The translations under genes and the position numbers were made by a program. The notes beneath the pieces were generated by a model. The model worked only from the letters and a program-made list of their open reading frames with translations. It was not told the DNA's origin and searched no databases. Below, piece after piece: positions 16,559 to 25,114 of a stretch of 64,000 bases of DNA (position 1 is the stretch's first letter; each line of letters starts with the position of its first letter). The DNA comes from Chlorobiota bacterium (GTDB lineage: Bacteria; Bacteroidota; Ignavibacteria; Kapaibacteriales; NICIL-2): NCBI GenBank assembly GCA_026415505.1, contig JAOAGY010000039.1, positions 1 through 64,000 on the forward strand, written 5' to 3'.

Positions 16559-16566
16559 ATTTTTGC
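16559..16566 (+). promoter_or_regulatory. Putative -7 promoter element TATTTTTG for AMP nucleosidase
   Basis: Exact TAnnTTTG match with a TTG 23 bp upstream (16533-16535). It stands 30 bp before the GTG at 16596 and would lie inside the gene if the ATG at 16524 were used, so it supports the shorter start. Confidence 0.5.
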
Positions 16567-16595
16567 GCCCCCGGTTGGACAGTCGGCAATCGCTT

Positions 16596-17369
16596 GTGAA
16601 AACCAAGCTCGAAATCGCGCGAAACTGGCTTCCCCGCTACACGGGAACACCGATCGACGAGTTCGGCGATTACATTTTGTTGACGAACTTCCACGACTAC
16701 CTGGTGCGCTTTGCCGAACGCTTTCGGTGCGACATTCGCGGCGAAGGGAAACCGATGCAAACGGCGACCAACAGCGCCGGACTGACCATCGTCAACTTCG
16801 GCATGGGGTCAGCCAATGCAGCGACGATCATGGATTTGCTCGTTGCGCGAGCGCCGCGGGGAGTGCTTTTTTTGGGCAAGTGTGGCGGGCTGAAGACCTC
16901 GACCGAGATCGGGCACTTCATTTTGCCGATCGCTGCCATCAGAGGCGAAGGAACCAGCAACGACTATCTGCCGCCCGAAGTCCCTGCACTGCCGTCGTTC
17001 AAACTGCACAAGTTCGTCTCCGACAAAATCGTCGCGCACGGGCACGACTACCGCACCGGCGTGGTGTACACGACCAACCGCCGCGTCTGGGAATGGGACG
17101 ACGAATTCCGCGAGCGGCTGCGGAAGCTCTCGGTCATCGGCATCGACATGGAAACAGCGACCATCTTCATCGTCGGACACGCCAACGAAATCTCGCGCGG
17201 CGCGTTGTTGCTCGTCTCGGACATTCCGCTCATGCCCGAAGGCGTCAAAACCGCCGACTCCGACCGACACGTCACCGAAAAGTACGCCGATCTCCATCTC
17301 CAAATCGGCATCGAGGCGATGACGGAAATCGGCGAAAAGGGCGAACCGATCAAGCACTTTCGCTACTGA
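16596..17369 (+). CDS. amn: AMP nucleosidase (short, Bacteroidota type)
   Basis: 257 residues from the GTG at 16596, matching short AMP nucleosidases that begin VKTKxEIxxNWLPRYTG; an ATG at 16524 would add 24 residues that look unlike the family. The fold is a nucleoside phosphorylase: NFGMGSANAATIMDLL, FLGKCGGL, GEGTSNDYLPPEVPALP, and the late signature IDMETATIF where Glu contacts ribose and the SD motif (LLVSDIPLMPEG) contacts adenine. It splits AMP into adenine and ribose 5-phosphate in the cytosol, and so works upstream of the adenine deaminase encoded at 57928. Confidence 0.93.
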   Translation: MKTKLEIARNWLPRYTGTPIDEFGDYILLTNFHDYLVRFAERFRCDIRGEGKPMQTATNSAGLTIVNFGMGSANAATIMDLLVARAPRGVLFLGKCGGLKTSTEIGHFILPIAAIRGEGTSNDYLPPEVPALPSFKLHKFVSDKIVAHGHDYRTGVVYTTNRRVWEWDDEFRERLRKLSVIGIDMETATIFIVGHANEISRGALLLVSDIPLMPEGVKTADSDRHVTEKYADLHLQIGIEAMTEIGEKGEPIKHFRY

Positions 17370-17407
17370 CCGGAATCGGTGTTTTTACAAATTTTGGCGA
17401 TGCGTCG

Positions 17408-17415
17408 TATTTTCG
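17408..17415 (+). promoter_or_regulatory. Putative -7 promoter element TATTTTCG for the TonB-dependent receptor
   Basis: TATTTTCG lies 30 bp before the ATG at 17445, the same distance as in several other genes here. It would be inside the gene if the ATG at 17400 were used. Confidence 0.4.
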
Positions 17416-17444
17416 CAGTAGCATTTCGCTCCTGCAACGATACG

Positions 17445-19559
17445 ATGACGCCTAGCGCAATCGCCGTTGCGGTGCTCGCGTGTGCTGCCGTTGCGCAGAC
17501 CAGGCAAGCACCGTCCCGCGATACAGCCACCTACCACAGCCCAGCCATCGTCGTCACAGGCACACGCGCGGAAACGCCGATCGAGCGTGCACCGGTGCGC
17601 GTCGAGGTCATCGGCGGCGAGCAAGCGCAGGGAACGGCAATCTCGACCGTCGGCGAGCTGCTGCGCGAGCAGTCCGGCGTGCTGATCGCTCCCGGCAGCG
17701 TCCGCAGCGGCGTGCAACTGATGGGACTCGGTCCGGACTATACGCTCGTGCTGGTGGACGGTCAGCCGCTGACCGGTCGTGTCGGCGGCACGATCGACTT
17801 GCAACGCATCTCGGTCGGCAACATCGAACGCATCGAGGTCGTGCGCGGTCCGCTTTCGAGCCTCTATGGCGGCGATGCGCTCGCCGGCGTCATCAACATC
17901 ATCACGCGTCGTCCTGACGACGGCTGGCACGGGCGGGTGCTCGGACGTTACCTCTATCACGGTGCATCCGAACTGCAAGTCGAGCAACTCTACGGTTCCG
18001 AGCAGCTCGAAGCGAGCGTCTTCGGGACCATCCGTACGACGCCTGCTTTCGACGTCGCTGCCGATACCGACCGGTTTGCGTTTCCCACGACCGACGATTA
18101 CACGCTCAGCGGGCGGCTACGGTGGTCGCCATCGTCGAAGCTGCGCGCAACGTTCGCCGGTCGGCTTTTCGGCGGCACGACGCGCGGTGCGCTGCTCCAA
18201 GCACAGGCAGGCGAAATCACGACCGTCAACGGCACGCTCGCAATGCTCGACCGATCGCTGTCGAGCGGAATCGAGTGGTACAGCCCCATCGGGCGCTTCA
18301 CTGCGCAGCTCTACGGCACGGGCTACAGCGAAGGGTACTCGCTGACGACCGACGGCAACGGGCACACCGACAGCAACGATTCGTTCGAGCGACGCACCGC
18401 GCGAGCGTTCGTGCAGTACGATCGCATCGTTTCCGCGCGCAATCGTGCGATGGCGGGCGTGGAGTTCCTCTACGACGATGCCGGCGGCTCGCGCTATCCC
18501 GATCGCCCGTCGTACCGAACAGTAGCGGGCTTCGTCCAATGGGAAGGCAATCCGATCGAGCGACTTTCGTATGCGCTCTCTCTGCGAGCCGATTGGACGA
18601 GCGCATTCGGTTCGCCGCGTTCGGTGTTACTGGCATCGCTGCCGATCCTGCCGCGATTGTCGGTGCGGTATCTGCTCTCGCCGCACATCGCGCTTTCGGC
18701 AACGATCGGCGAAGGGTTCAAAGCACCGGACATGCGCCAGCTCTACATTCGCTTCAGCCCCGCAGGGGTCGGCTACCAACTGCTCGGTGCGCGTGTGCTC
18801 GGTCTCGACCTGCAACCCGAACAGTCGCTTTCGGCAATGACGGGAGTCACGCTGTCGTTCGATACGCTCGCGGTCGGTTCTCTTCGCCTGCAGCGGACGG
18901 TGTTCGATGTGCTGCTGTTCTACAACAGGCTGCGGAACATGATCGAGTATTTTGCCTACCAGCAATCGCCGCTGGTGTTCACTTATCGCAACGTCGCTGC
19001 GGTGCAGACGTACGGTGTGACGGCAATGCTGGCGACGTCGCTCGATGTCGGCACGTATCGTTTCGATGTGCGGGGGTCGTACCAGTGGCTCGCTGCATAC
19101 GACGAGCGCGTACTCGCTGCGATCGCTCGTGGGAGCGCTGGCTTCATGATTCCATCGACGGGGGAGTTCCGCCGTTTGACGCGCGCGGAGTATTACGGCT
19201 TGTGGTATCGCCCGTTCCATTCGGCGACGTTGCGGCTGGACTGGCGATACCAGCCGTGGCAGATAGCGCTGAACGTGCGCGCGCAGTACGTCGGCGCCTT
19301 CGGCGATCTGCAACGCGCGTCGAATCCGGACATCTACGACGGCACGCAGTATCTGGGACAACTGCTCGACAGCCCGGCAGAGCTTGTGCCCGGATATTGG
19401 ATGTTCAATTTCGGCATCGAAAAACGCATCGCGACGGTCGGCGGTACGACGCTCGTCGTCGCTGCTGGTGTGAACAACATGTTCGATGTCGTCATGCCGC
19501 GCTATGTGCCGACGGCGATCGGACGGCAAGGATTCTGCTCGATGCAACTGGAGTGGTAG
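17445..19559 (+). CDS. TonB-dependent outer-membrane receptor
   Basis: 704 residues from the ATG at 17445, which gives a clean signal peptide (MTPSAIAVAVLACAAVAQT); ATG 17400 is the alternative. The plug domain spans about residues 35-150 with VVTGTRAETPIERAPVRVEVI as a possible TonB box region, ISTVGELLREQSGV, and the strong signature IERIEVVRGPLSSLYGGDALAGVINIIT. The rest is a 22-strand barrel with ORF-end aromatic residues (FCSMQLEW). It resembles BtuB/FepA-type receptors; the ligand (cobalamin, siderophore or other) cannot be told. It ends in front of a double hairpin shared with a convergent receptor gene. Confidence 0.9.
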   Translation: MTPSAIAVAVLACAAVAQTRQAPSRDTATYHSPAIVVTGTRAETPIERAPVRVEVIGGEQAQGTAISTVGELLREQSGVLIAPGSVRSGVQLMGLGPDYTLVLVDGQPLTGRVGGTIDLQRISVGNIERIEVVRGPLSSLYGGDALAGVINIITRRPDDGWHGRVLGRYLYHGASELQVEQLYGSEQLEASVFGTIRTTPAFDVAADTDRFAFPTTDDYTLSGRLRWSPSSKLRATFAGRLFGGTTRGALLQAQAGEITTVNGTLAMLDRSLSSGIEWYSPIGRFTAQLYGTGYSEGYSLTTDGNGHTDSNDSFERRTARAFVQYDRIVSARNRAMAGVEFLYDDAGGSRYPDRPSYRTVAGFVQWEGNPIERLSYALSLRADWTSAFGSPRSVLLASLPILPRLSVRYLLSPHIALSATIGEGFKAPDMRQLYIRFSPAGVGYQLLGARVLGLDLQPEQSLSAMTGVTLSFDTLAVGSLRLQRTVFDVLLFYNRLRNMIEYFAYQQSPLVFTYRNVAAVQTYGVTAMLATSLDVGTYRFDVRGSYQWLAAYDERVLAAIARGSAGFMIPSTGEFRRLTRAEYYGLWYRPFHSATLRLDWRYQPWQIALNVRAQYVGAFGDLQRASNPDIYDGTQYLGQLLDSPAELVPGYWMFNFGIEKRIATVGGTTLVVAAGVNNMFDVVMPRYVPTAIGRQGFCSMQLEW

Positions 19560-19565
19560 TGCCGG

Positions 19566-19626
19566 CGCCACAAGGTATGCCGCGGTAGGGCACAGGGAGA
19601 CGAGGAGGAAAGCATACCTTGTGGCG
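19566..19626. repeat. 15-bp perfect inverted repeat with 31-bp spacer
   Basis: CGCCACAAGGTATGC (19566-19580) is followed after 31 bases by its exact complement GCATACCTTGTGGCG (19612-19626). It lies between the stops of two convergent receptor genes and just before a second hairpin. The spacer is long for a simple terminator. It could form a cruciform or an RNA stem on either strand. Confidence 0.8.
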
Positions 19627-19634
19627 ACAAACCA

Positions 19635-19667
19635 GCGCAGCCCCAGGAATTTGTCCTGGGGCTGCGC
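19635..19667. terminator. Bidirectional terminator hairpin between convergent TonB receptor genes
   Basis: A perfect 14-bp stem, GCGCAGCCCCAGGA and TCCTGGGGCTGCGC, with a 5-base loop. It is followed by ATTTGCTTT on the plus strand and by GGTTTGTCGCC on the minus strand, so the U-run is modest on both sides. The 135-bp gap between the two stop codons holds little else. Confidence 0.75.
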
Positions 19668-19693
19668 ATTTGCTTTCTGTCTCGGGCAGATCG

Positions 19694-22600
19694 TCAGTTG
19701 AACGTGTAGCGGATGCTCAGCTGCAAGCGATAGACATCGTTGATCGTCGCCGATTGCTGGAAGGTACGGTCGATGAGCTTGTCGCCGATGTTGCGGAGGC
19801 GATAGATCGCGCGTTCTTGGCTATCGGCGCCGCGTGCGATCGAGGGCTGCGTCGTGACAGGAATTTGCCCAACTCCCCAGTCTTTGTTGAGCAGGTTCGT
19901 AAAGTTCAGGATGTCCAAGCGAATTTGCAGCCCTTGCCGATTGCCGAAGAGATTACCGAAAATGTCCTGCGTTATGCTCAGATCAGCACGCCAGACCATC
20001 GGGAAAAACAGCGCACCGCGTTCGGCGTACTTGCCGCGATTCTTGCTCAAGTACGGGTCCTGCTGAATGAACGCTTCCCATGCATCGGCTTGCTGTGCAG
20101 CAGTGAAGGTGACCGTCTGCCCACTGACCGTCACTGAGTAGTCTTGGAAATTCATCTCGCTTTTGTCGCGCGGGATGTAAATGAGGTCGTTGCTGGTGCC
20201 ACCGTCGCCGTTGAGATCGCCGGCATAAACGTAGCTCGCGTTGCCGTTGGTACGTCCGTCGAGGAACAGTGAGATTGTTGTCGCACCAATGTCGAAATAC
20301 TCCAGGCGATACGATGCCGTCGCAAACGCGCGGTGTCCGAGCGAATTGACCGAAAAGCCTAAACCGGGGTTGTTCGGGTCGCCGGTGTGAGGATTGTTGT
20401 TCCACGAACCGAAAGCGATTGAGCCAGGATCGACCGTATTGCGCGTGATGCCGTAGCTGTAGCCGGCTTTGAAGTACCAGTTGTCTTGCCACGGACGCTC
20501 GAGCGAGAATGCGATGTTCCACGAGTACCCGACGTTTTGATTTTTGAGCACGACGGCACTGGTGACCATCGAGTTGATCCGATTGCCACTCGTCCAGCGT
20601 GGGCGATTGTCGACACCGACGAAGACCGTATCGGCGGGCTTGAGATTGGCGTTGATGTAGTAGATGCCGTTGACGTCTTGTGCATAGAGGAACTCCGCTG
20701 TTCCAACAAATCCGAACGGTAGCTGCTGATCGAAGCCAAGCGTCGAACGCCACACCTGCGGGAAACGGAACGTCGGTTCAGTCAAAGCAAGCTCATAGCT
20801 CCGCGCCGGCTGACCAGTGACAGTAGTCGGCTTGTAGTGATTCGGATCGGGATGGAACGGCCGCGCAGTTGTGTTATCGAGTTGCTCAAAACCTGTCAGC
20901 ACGCCGTTGTTGCCGATTTGGTTGGAAATCCATACATACGCCGGACGTCCCGTGAACAACCCTGTTCCACCACGCACAATCGTCGAACGATCACCGAACA
21001 CATCCCAGTTGAAGCCCAATCGCGGTGAAAAGAGCGGATTCGGATCAGGCATTTTGTCGGTGCGGTAGCGAACGGTATTGCCGTTTTCGTCGCGGAAGTT
21101 GAGTGTATCAACCTGCGGGTTGTGGTAACCGGTGTTTTCAAAAAAGGGCACATCAACACGCACGCCTGCGGTGAGCCGCAGTGTGGGCAGCAGGTTCCAC
21201 TCATCCTGGGCATAAACGCCAGTGTACCACACCTTCAGCGGCTGAATCGGTTTTTCCAGACCAGGGATGTTTGTCCAGCGCACTTGGAAGCGGCGCAGCG
21301 TGACCGGCGATGCTGTGCGATTGGGATTAGCCAAGTAGTCGAGTGCATCGGTGTAGAAATCTTGCAGCGAGTTGTACACATAGACGCTCTGCGAACCAGG
21401 GAAGAATACGTTCTCCGATTGGTAGCGTTCGACACTCAGCCCGAACGTCAACGTATGAGGGCCGGCATAGTACGTGAAGTTGTTCTGCAACTGGAGCGAC
21501 CAGTAGCGAAGCTCGTTGTTCGGTGTAAATGGCTCCGTGCCGAACGATGTGTAGGTGGTGCCGTTTTCCAAAATGTCAACGAACGGAAAGAGCGTCTTCG
21601 GCTGCTCACGGCTTTCGTCGTGATACGAATAGCCGACGATCAATTGGTTCGACATGTTGTCTGCCAAAATCGAATTCCATTCGCCGACGATCGAACGGAT
21701 GTTTTCCAGGATTGCATAGTTGGAGTTGGCAAAATTGAGCGCTTCGAGATTGGTGCGTCGGTTACCAAAGCCAAGCGACGAGGAATTCGACAGTAGCACA
21801 TCTGTTCGCGAATCGAGGTGCACATAGCGCAGCGTGATTTTGTTCTGTTCGTCGAGGTTGAAATCGGTGCGCAGCAGAAAGCGCAATGCTGGTGTTTCGA
21901 AATCGTAGCCTTCGTATGGTCCGGTGTCGTAGTTGAAACGCTCGCGCAGGAAGGTGCTGAGTGAATCGAGCGACGATGCACGCACGCGCGTGATCGTACC
22001 GCCGACCGGCTCACCACGATTGGCGCGGAATGTCGTTCCTGGCTGTGTCAAGCCTTCCGTCTCGATGTTGGTAAAAAAGAACCATTTGTTGCGGATGACT
22101 GGTCCGCCTAAGCGTGCGCCGATCATCGAGTAGCGAAACGTGCCGGGATCGATCGTCGCATCTTGTGCTTTTGTCCCGACAAAATCTTGGTTGCGGATGA
22201 AGTAGTACAGCGAGCCAATCCATTCGTTCGTTCCGCTGCGCGTGACGGTGTTGACACCAGCGCCGACGAAGTTTCCTTGGCGGACGTCGTAGGGAGCGAT
22301 GTTGATTTGGAGCTGCTCGATCGCATCGAGCGAAATTGGTGCGACACCAGTGCGATCGCCTGGCTGCCCAGCCAAACCGAACGAGTTGTTGAAGTATGCA
22401 CCGTCAACGGTGATATTGTTGAGTCGGTTGTCCTGACCGGCGAAGCTCATTCCTGGTCCCATTTGCGGCGTTAGTCGCGTGATGTCCTCGATGCGGCGTG
22501 TAATTGTTGGGAGCGTCATTGTCGTGCGTTGATCAATCGAGGTCGCTGCACCTGTTCGAGAGGCATTCAGGAGTGGATTTTGTTCAGCGACAACGAGGAC

Positions 22601-22951
22601 ATCTTTTGCCTGCACGTCCTGCGGGACTAAAACAAAGTCCTGCCGGAGACTTTGCGACAACTGCAAATAGATTCCACTCCGTTCCTGTTTTTGATAGCCG
22701 ACAAGCGAAACGCGTATCGTGTAAGGACCACCGACACGCAAACCTGGAAGGGTATACTCACCATTTTTCCGCGTGGTTGCACCATAGACTGTTCCGGACG
22801 GCTCATGCCGTGCAACAACAGTAGCGCCCGTTATGGGTTCGCCATCTTGTGACTGCACTTTCCCATAGATCGTGGCAGTCGTCACACCTTGTGCCGACGC
22901 AGCAATGGTACTAAGCACCAGCCAGAGCAAAACATGTCGCACAGGATGCAT
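19694..22951 (-). CDS. Oar-like TonB-dependent receptor with carboxypeptidase-regulatory-like domain
   Basis: 1085 residues from the ATG at 22951 (MHPVRHVLLWLVLSTIAASAQG is a good signal peptide; the open frame upstream is not coding). Residues 25-105 form the carboxypeptidase regulatory-like domain (GKVQSQDGEPITGATVVA, GEYTLPGLRVGGPYTIRVSLVGY). The plug follows (RRIEDITRLTPQMGPGMSFAGQDNRLNNITVDGA, IEQLQINIAPYDVRQGNFVGAGVNTVTRSGTN), then a large barrel ending LSIRYTFN. This domain order is that of Oar proteins of Myxococcus and Bacteroidota, implicated in adhesion and export of large factors. The ligand is unknown. Confidence 0.93.
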   Translation of the reverse strand: MHPVRHVLLWLVLSTIAASAQGVTTATIYGKVQSQDGEPITGATVVARHEPSGTVYGATTRKNGEYTLPGLRVGGPYTIRVSLVGYQKQERSGIYLQLSQSLRQDFVLVPQDVQAKDVLVVAEQNPLLNASRTGAATSIDQRTTMTLPTITRRIEDITRLTPQMGPGMSFAGQDNRLNNITVDGAYFNNSFGLAGQPGDRTGVAPISLDAIEQLQINIAPYDVRQGNFVGAGVNTVTRSGTNEWIGSLYYFIRNQDFVGTKAQDATIDPGTFRYSMIGARLGGPVIRNKWFFFTNIETEGLTQPGTTFRANRGEPVGGTITRVRASSLDSLSTFLRERFNYDTGPYEGYDFETPALRFLLRTDFNLDEQNKITLRYVHLDSRTDVLLSNSSSLGFGNRRTNLEALNFANSNYAILENIRSIVGEWNSILADNMSNQLIVGYSYHDESREQPKTLFPFVDILENGTTYTSFGTEPFTPNNELRYWSLQLQNNFTYYAGPHTLTFGLSVERYQSENVFFPGSQSVYVYNSLQDFYTDALDYLANPNRTASPVTLRRFQVRWTNIPGLEKPIQPLKVWYTGVYAQDEWNLLPTLRLTAGVRVDVPFFENTGYHNPQVDTLNFRDENGNTVRYRTDKMPDPNPLFSPRLGFNWDVFGDRSTIVRGGTGLFTGRPAYVWISNQIGNNGVLTGFEQLDNTTARPFHPDPNHYKPTTVTGQPARSYELALTEPTFRFPQVWRSTLGFDQQLPFGFVGTAEFLYAQDVNGIYYINANLKPADTVFVGVDNRPRWTSGNRINSMVTSAVVLKNQNVGYSWNIAFSLERPWQDNWYFKAGYSYGITRNTVDPGSIAFGSWNNNPHTGDPNNPGLGFSVNSLGHRAFATASYRLEYFDIGATTISLFLDGRTNGNASYVYAGDLNGDGGTSNDLIYIPRDKSEMNFQDYSVTVSGQTVTFTAAQQADAWEAFIQQDPYLSKNRGKYAERGALFFPMVWRADLSITQDIFGNLFGNRQGLQIRLDILNFTNLLNKDWGVGQIPVTTQPSIARGADSQERAIYRLRNIGDKLIDRTFQQSATINDVYRLQLSIRYTFN

Positions 22952-23078
22952 AGAACACGTGAGGATAGTGGAACAAACATCAGCCCGCACAATGGTGCAG
23001 GGCGCTTTCAGCCGAATGTGATGCAGGAGAGAGTACGTCGGTTGTGGGGTGAGAGTCGAGCAGTACACTCGACGGCTG

Positions 23079-23086
23079 CAAAAATA
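23079..23086 (-). promoter_or_regulatory. Putative -7 promoter element TATTTTTG upstream of the Oar-like gene
   Basis: Exact TAnnTTTG match on the minus strand, 128 bp before the ATG at 22951. The implied leader of about 120 bases is longer than for other genes in the window and shows no recognisable riboswitch. Confidence 0.35.
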
Positions 23087-23120
23087 GTTGCAGCATGTAC
23101 TCACTCTCCGTATCGTAGGC

Positions 23121-23148
23121 AAAAATCTCGTCCCGACGTTATCGGGAT
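23121..23148 (-). terminator. Terminator candidate after the plsC operon
   Basis: On the minus strand a 6-bp stem TCCCGA/TCGGGA (23131-23136 with 23142-23147) is followed by CGAGATTTTTG. It starts 3 bases after the plsC stop codon. The stem is short, so the call is moderate. Confidence 0.45.
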
Positions 23149-23149
23149 G

Positions 23150-23899
23150 TTATCTGTGTCCGAAGCGGTGGTGCTCGAGGGCTGCAACGATCCGCTGGCG
23201 AAACGATTCGATCCACTGGCGTTGGTGGTCGCGTGTCGGCAGCTTTGGTGGCTCGACCGGATCGAGGAATTCGACGTGGACCGTTCCCCCTGAAAAGCGC
23301 AGCGTGTCGGGCGGGAGTATTGCGTGCGTTCCGGCGATCGCTACCGGAACGAGCCGCCGGCTACTGGCTAAAGCGATCGCGAACGCGCCGCGACGAAACT
23401 GCCCCACTTCGCCATTCCGAGTGCGTGTCCCTTCCGGAAACACCAGCAGTGCAGCACTGTCGCGGTCGAGCGTCGCAAGCGTCTGTTGCACCGTTTTTCC
23501 GGCTGTCTGCGGACGTTCGCGTTCGACCGGAATGAACGTCGAAGCGCGCAGTGCCCATCCCAAAAACGGCACGCGTTGGAGCTGCCGTTTGTAGAGAATG
23601 CGAATCGGCACCGGCGAGGCGACCAGCAACACGGGAATGTCGAACAGCGACGCGTGATTGGCGATGAAGATGTAGCGTTCGCTCGGGTCGAGTCGCTCGG
23701 CGCCACGCACGCGAAGCTCGATGCCCGCCGAACGCAGCACTGCACGCGCCCATCGCGGGAAAATGCGGTAGCTCAGCGACGGCGGAGCGCCCAACAGCCG
23801 CCGTATCAAAAACAGCGTTCCGTATCCCACGGTCGCCACGACGATCCCGACGGCGCGCAGAGCGAACTCCCACCACCGATAACGCCGCACTCGACTCAT
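23150..23899 (-). CDS. plsC: 1-acyl-sn-glycerol-3-phosphate acyltransferase
   Basis: 249 residues from the ATG at 23899, which overlaps the upstream stop as ATGA. One or two membrane helices come first (about 10-35). The acyltransferase motifs are intact: NHASLFD (NHx4D, the catalytic pair), FIPVER, FPEGTRTRNGEVGQFRRGAFAIA and VPVAIAGTHAILP. It adds the second acyl chain to lysophosphatidate to give phosphatidate at the inner membrane. It is the last gene of the minus-strand unit dcd - lipoprotein - plsC. Confidence 0.93.
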   Translation of the reverse strand: MSRVRRYRWWEFALRAVGIVVATVGYGTLFLIRRLLGAPPSLSYRIFPRWARAVLRSAGIELRVRGAERLDPSERYIFIANHASLFDIPVLLVASPVPIRILYKRQLQRVPFLGWALRASTFIPVERERPQTAGKTVQQTLATLDRDSAALLVFPEGTRTRNGEVGQFRRGAFAIALASSRRLVPVAIAGTHAILPPDTLRFSGGTVHVEFLDPVEPPKLPTRDHQRQWIESFRQRIVAALEHHRFGHR

Positions 23900-24495
23900 G
23901 GCACGCGGACGATGCGCAGAAAAAACCGAAATACACTGTCGAGATGTCGCTCGTCGGCGCTGCGGTCGAGCGTCAGTTCGATCGGCACGAGCGCCAGTTC
24001 GTACACCGTGCCGGCAGCAGTGGGAATGACAGCCACACGCGTCCGCTTCTGGTAGGCGGTATCGCTGCGCCGCTGTTCGACGAACTCGTACATGCCGAAG
24101 CGAAGCGAGTCGCGCCCGACGACGCCGAAATCGCTCATCGCTCGAATCGTGTTGCCCGTTCGCTGCAAACGCCGCTCGAAGCACGCGCGCGCGAGCGTTC
24201 GCGCATCGGTGGCTGACTGCATCGCAGCCGTCGTCGGAATGCGCTGTAACACCAGCGCCATCGTCAGCGCGGAATCGAGCAACAGCCCGACGGTGCCTTC
24301 GGCAAGCTCCGGCGAGGGCGGCAGCAACGTCCATTGTTCCGGCAGCGGGACGACCACGTCCCCGAGCGGGGAGCGGAGTTCGTCCTCGCTGGCGTAGTCC
24401 AGAGAGGAAAGCGCCAGATCGAGTCGCTCCGGTGGTGGTGGCGGCGGAGGCATGCACGCCGACAGCACCACGAGGACCACCAGCACACGCCTCAT
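23896..24495 (-). CDS. Small lipoprotein of unknown function
   Basis: 199 residues from the ATG at 24495. The start MRRVLVVLVVLSACMPPPPPPP is a lipoprotein signal with lipobox LSAC (Cys14) and a polyproline stretch right after it. The body (residues 30-199) has no domain I recognise; it reads like a soluble periplasmic beta-rich protein with one pair of charged ends (PLPEQWTLLPPSPELAEGTVGLLL, VGRDSLRFGMYEFVEQRR). It overlaps dcd upstream and plsC downstream, each by 4 bp (ATGA), so the three genes are certainly translated from one message. The functional link between dCTP deaminase, lipoprotein and PlsC is unclear. Confidence 0.8.
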   Translation of the reverse strand: MRRVLVVLVVLSACMPPPPPPPERLDLALSSLDYASEDELRSPLGDVVVPLPEQWTLLPPSPELAEGTVGLLLDSALTMALVLQRIPTTAAMQSATDARTLARACFERRLQRTGNTIRAMSDFGVVGRDSLRFGMYEFVEQRRSDTAYQKRTRVAVIPTAAGTVYELALVPIELTLDRSADERHLDSVFRFFLRIVRVP

Positions 24496-25040
24496 CGTTC
24501 GTCGGGCGGGAAGTTGCGCCACATCATGGATTCGACCGGCAGCGGTGTGCGCTGGCAGTACTTGGCGCTCTGCTTGCGGTTGTACGGTGTGGCGATCTCG
24601 CCGCACACTTCGAAGTAGATCAATTGACCGATCGGCATGCCCGCATAGACACGCACCGGCTGCTTGACCGAAATTTCGAGCGTCCAGTGATTGCAAAAGC
24701 CGACGTCGCCTTTGCCGGCGGTCGCGTGAATATCTATGCCCAGCCGTCCGACCGACGATTTGCCTTCCAAAAACGGCACGTGCAGATGCGTCTCGGTGTA
24801 CTCTTCGGTGACACCCAAGTAGAAACGGTTCGGTTGCAAGACGTAGCCTTCGTCGGGAATTTCGATGTACTCGATGCGGTTGTGTCGTCGCGCATCGAGA
24901 ACCTCATCGGTGTACACTGCCAGTGTTTTGCCCAAGTGGACGTCGTAGCTGTTCGTGCCCAGGCACTCCGGACGAAACGGCTCGATGACAATCGTGCCTT
25001 GTCGGATGTGGCGCAAAATTTCCGTGTCGGACAAAATCAT
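24492..25040 (-). CDS. dcd: dCTP deaminase
   Basis: 182 residues. The trimeric dUTPase-like fold is clear: MILSDTEILRHI, LGTNSYDVHLG, LQPNRFYLGVTEEY, EGKSSVGRLGIDIHATAGKGDVGF and WTLEIS with the catalytic glutamate. It deaminates dCTP to dUTP to feed dTMP synthesis. This branch (IDIHATAGKGDVGFCNHW) is the form common in Bacteroidota and Chlorobi; whether it also has dUTPase activity cannot be decided here. Its stop overlaps the lipoprotein start by 4 bp. Confidence 0.95.
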   Translation of the reverse strand: MILSDTEILRHIRQGTIVIEPFRPECLGTNSYDVHLGKTLAVYTDEVLDARRHNRIEYIEIPDEGYVLQPNRFYLGVTEEYTETHLHVPFLEGKSSVGRLGIDIHATAGKGDVGFCNHWTLEISVKQPVRVYAGMPIGQLIYFEVCGEIATPYNRKQSAKYCQRTPLPVESMMWRNFPPDER

Positions 25041-25114
25041 GGTCGTCAGTCGGTGAAAATCGAAACAGTCGCTTCACGGCAGCGAGCGTGCCAGCGGAGA
25101 TGGACTCTGGCTGC

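Noticed and set aside
15687-16595. Long N-terminal extension of AMP nucleosidase (560 aa ORF)
   Set aside because: It is the complement of the Lys/Ala-rich DksA-like gene (reading Cys/Arg/Phe repeats) and not related to AMP nucleosidase, which starts near 16596.
23900-24457. N-terminal extension of plsC (435 aa ORF)
   Set aside because: It overlaps the lipoprotein gene out of frame and is Arg/Ala-rich nonsense; the acyltransferase starts at 23899.
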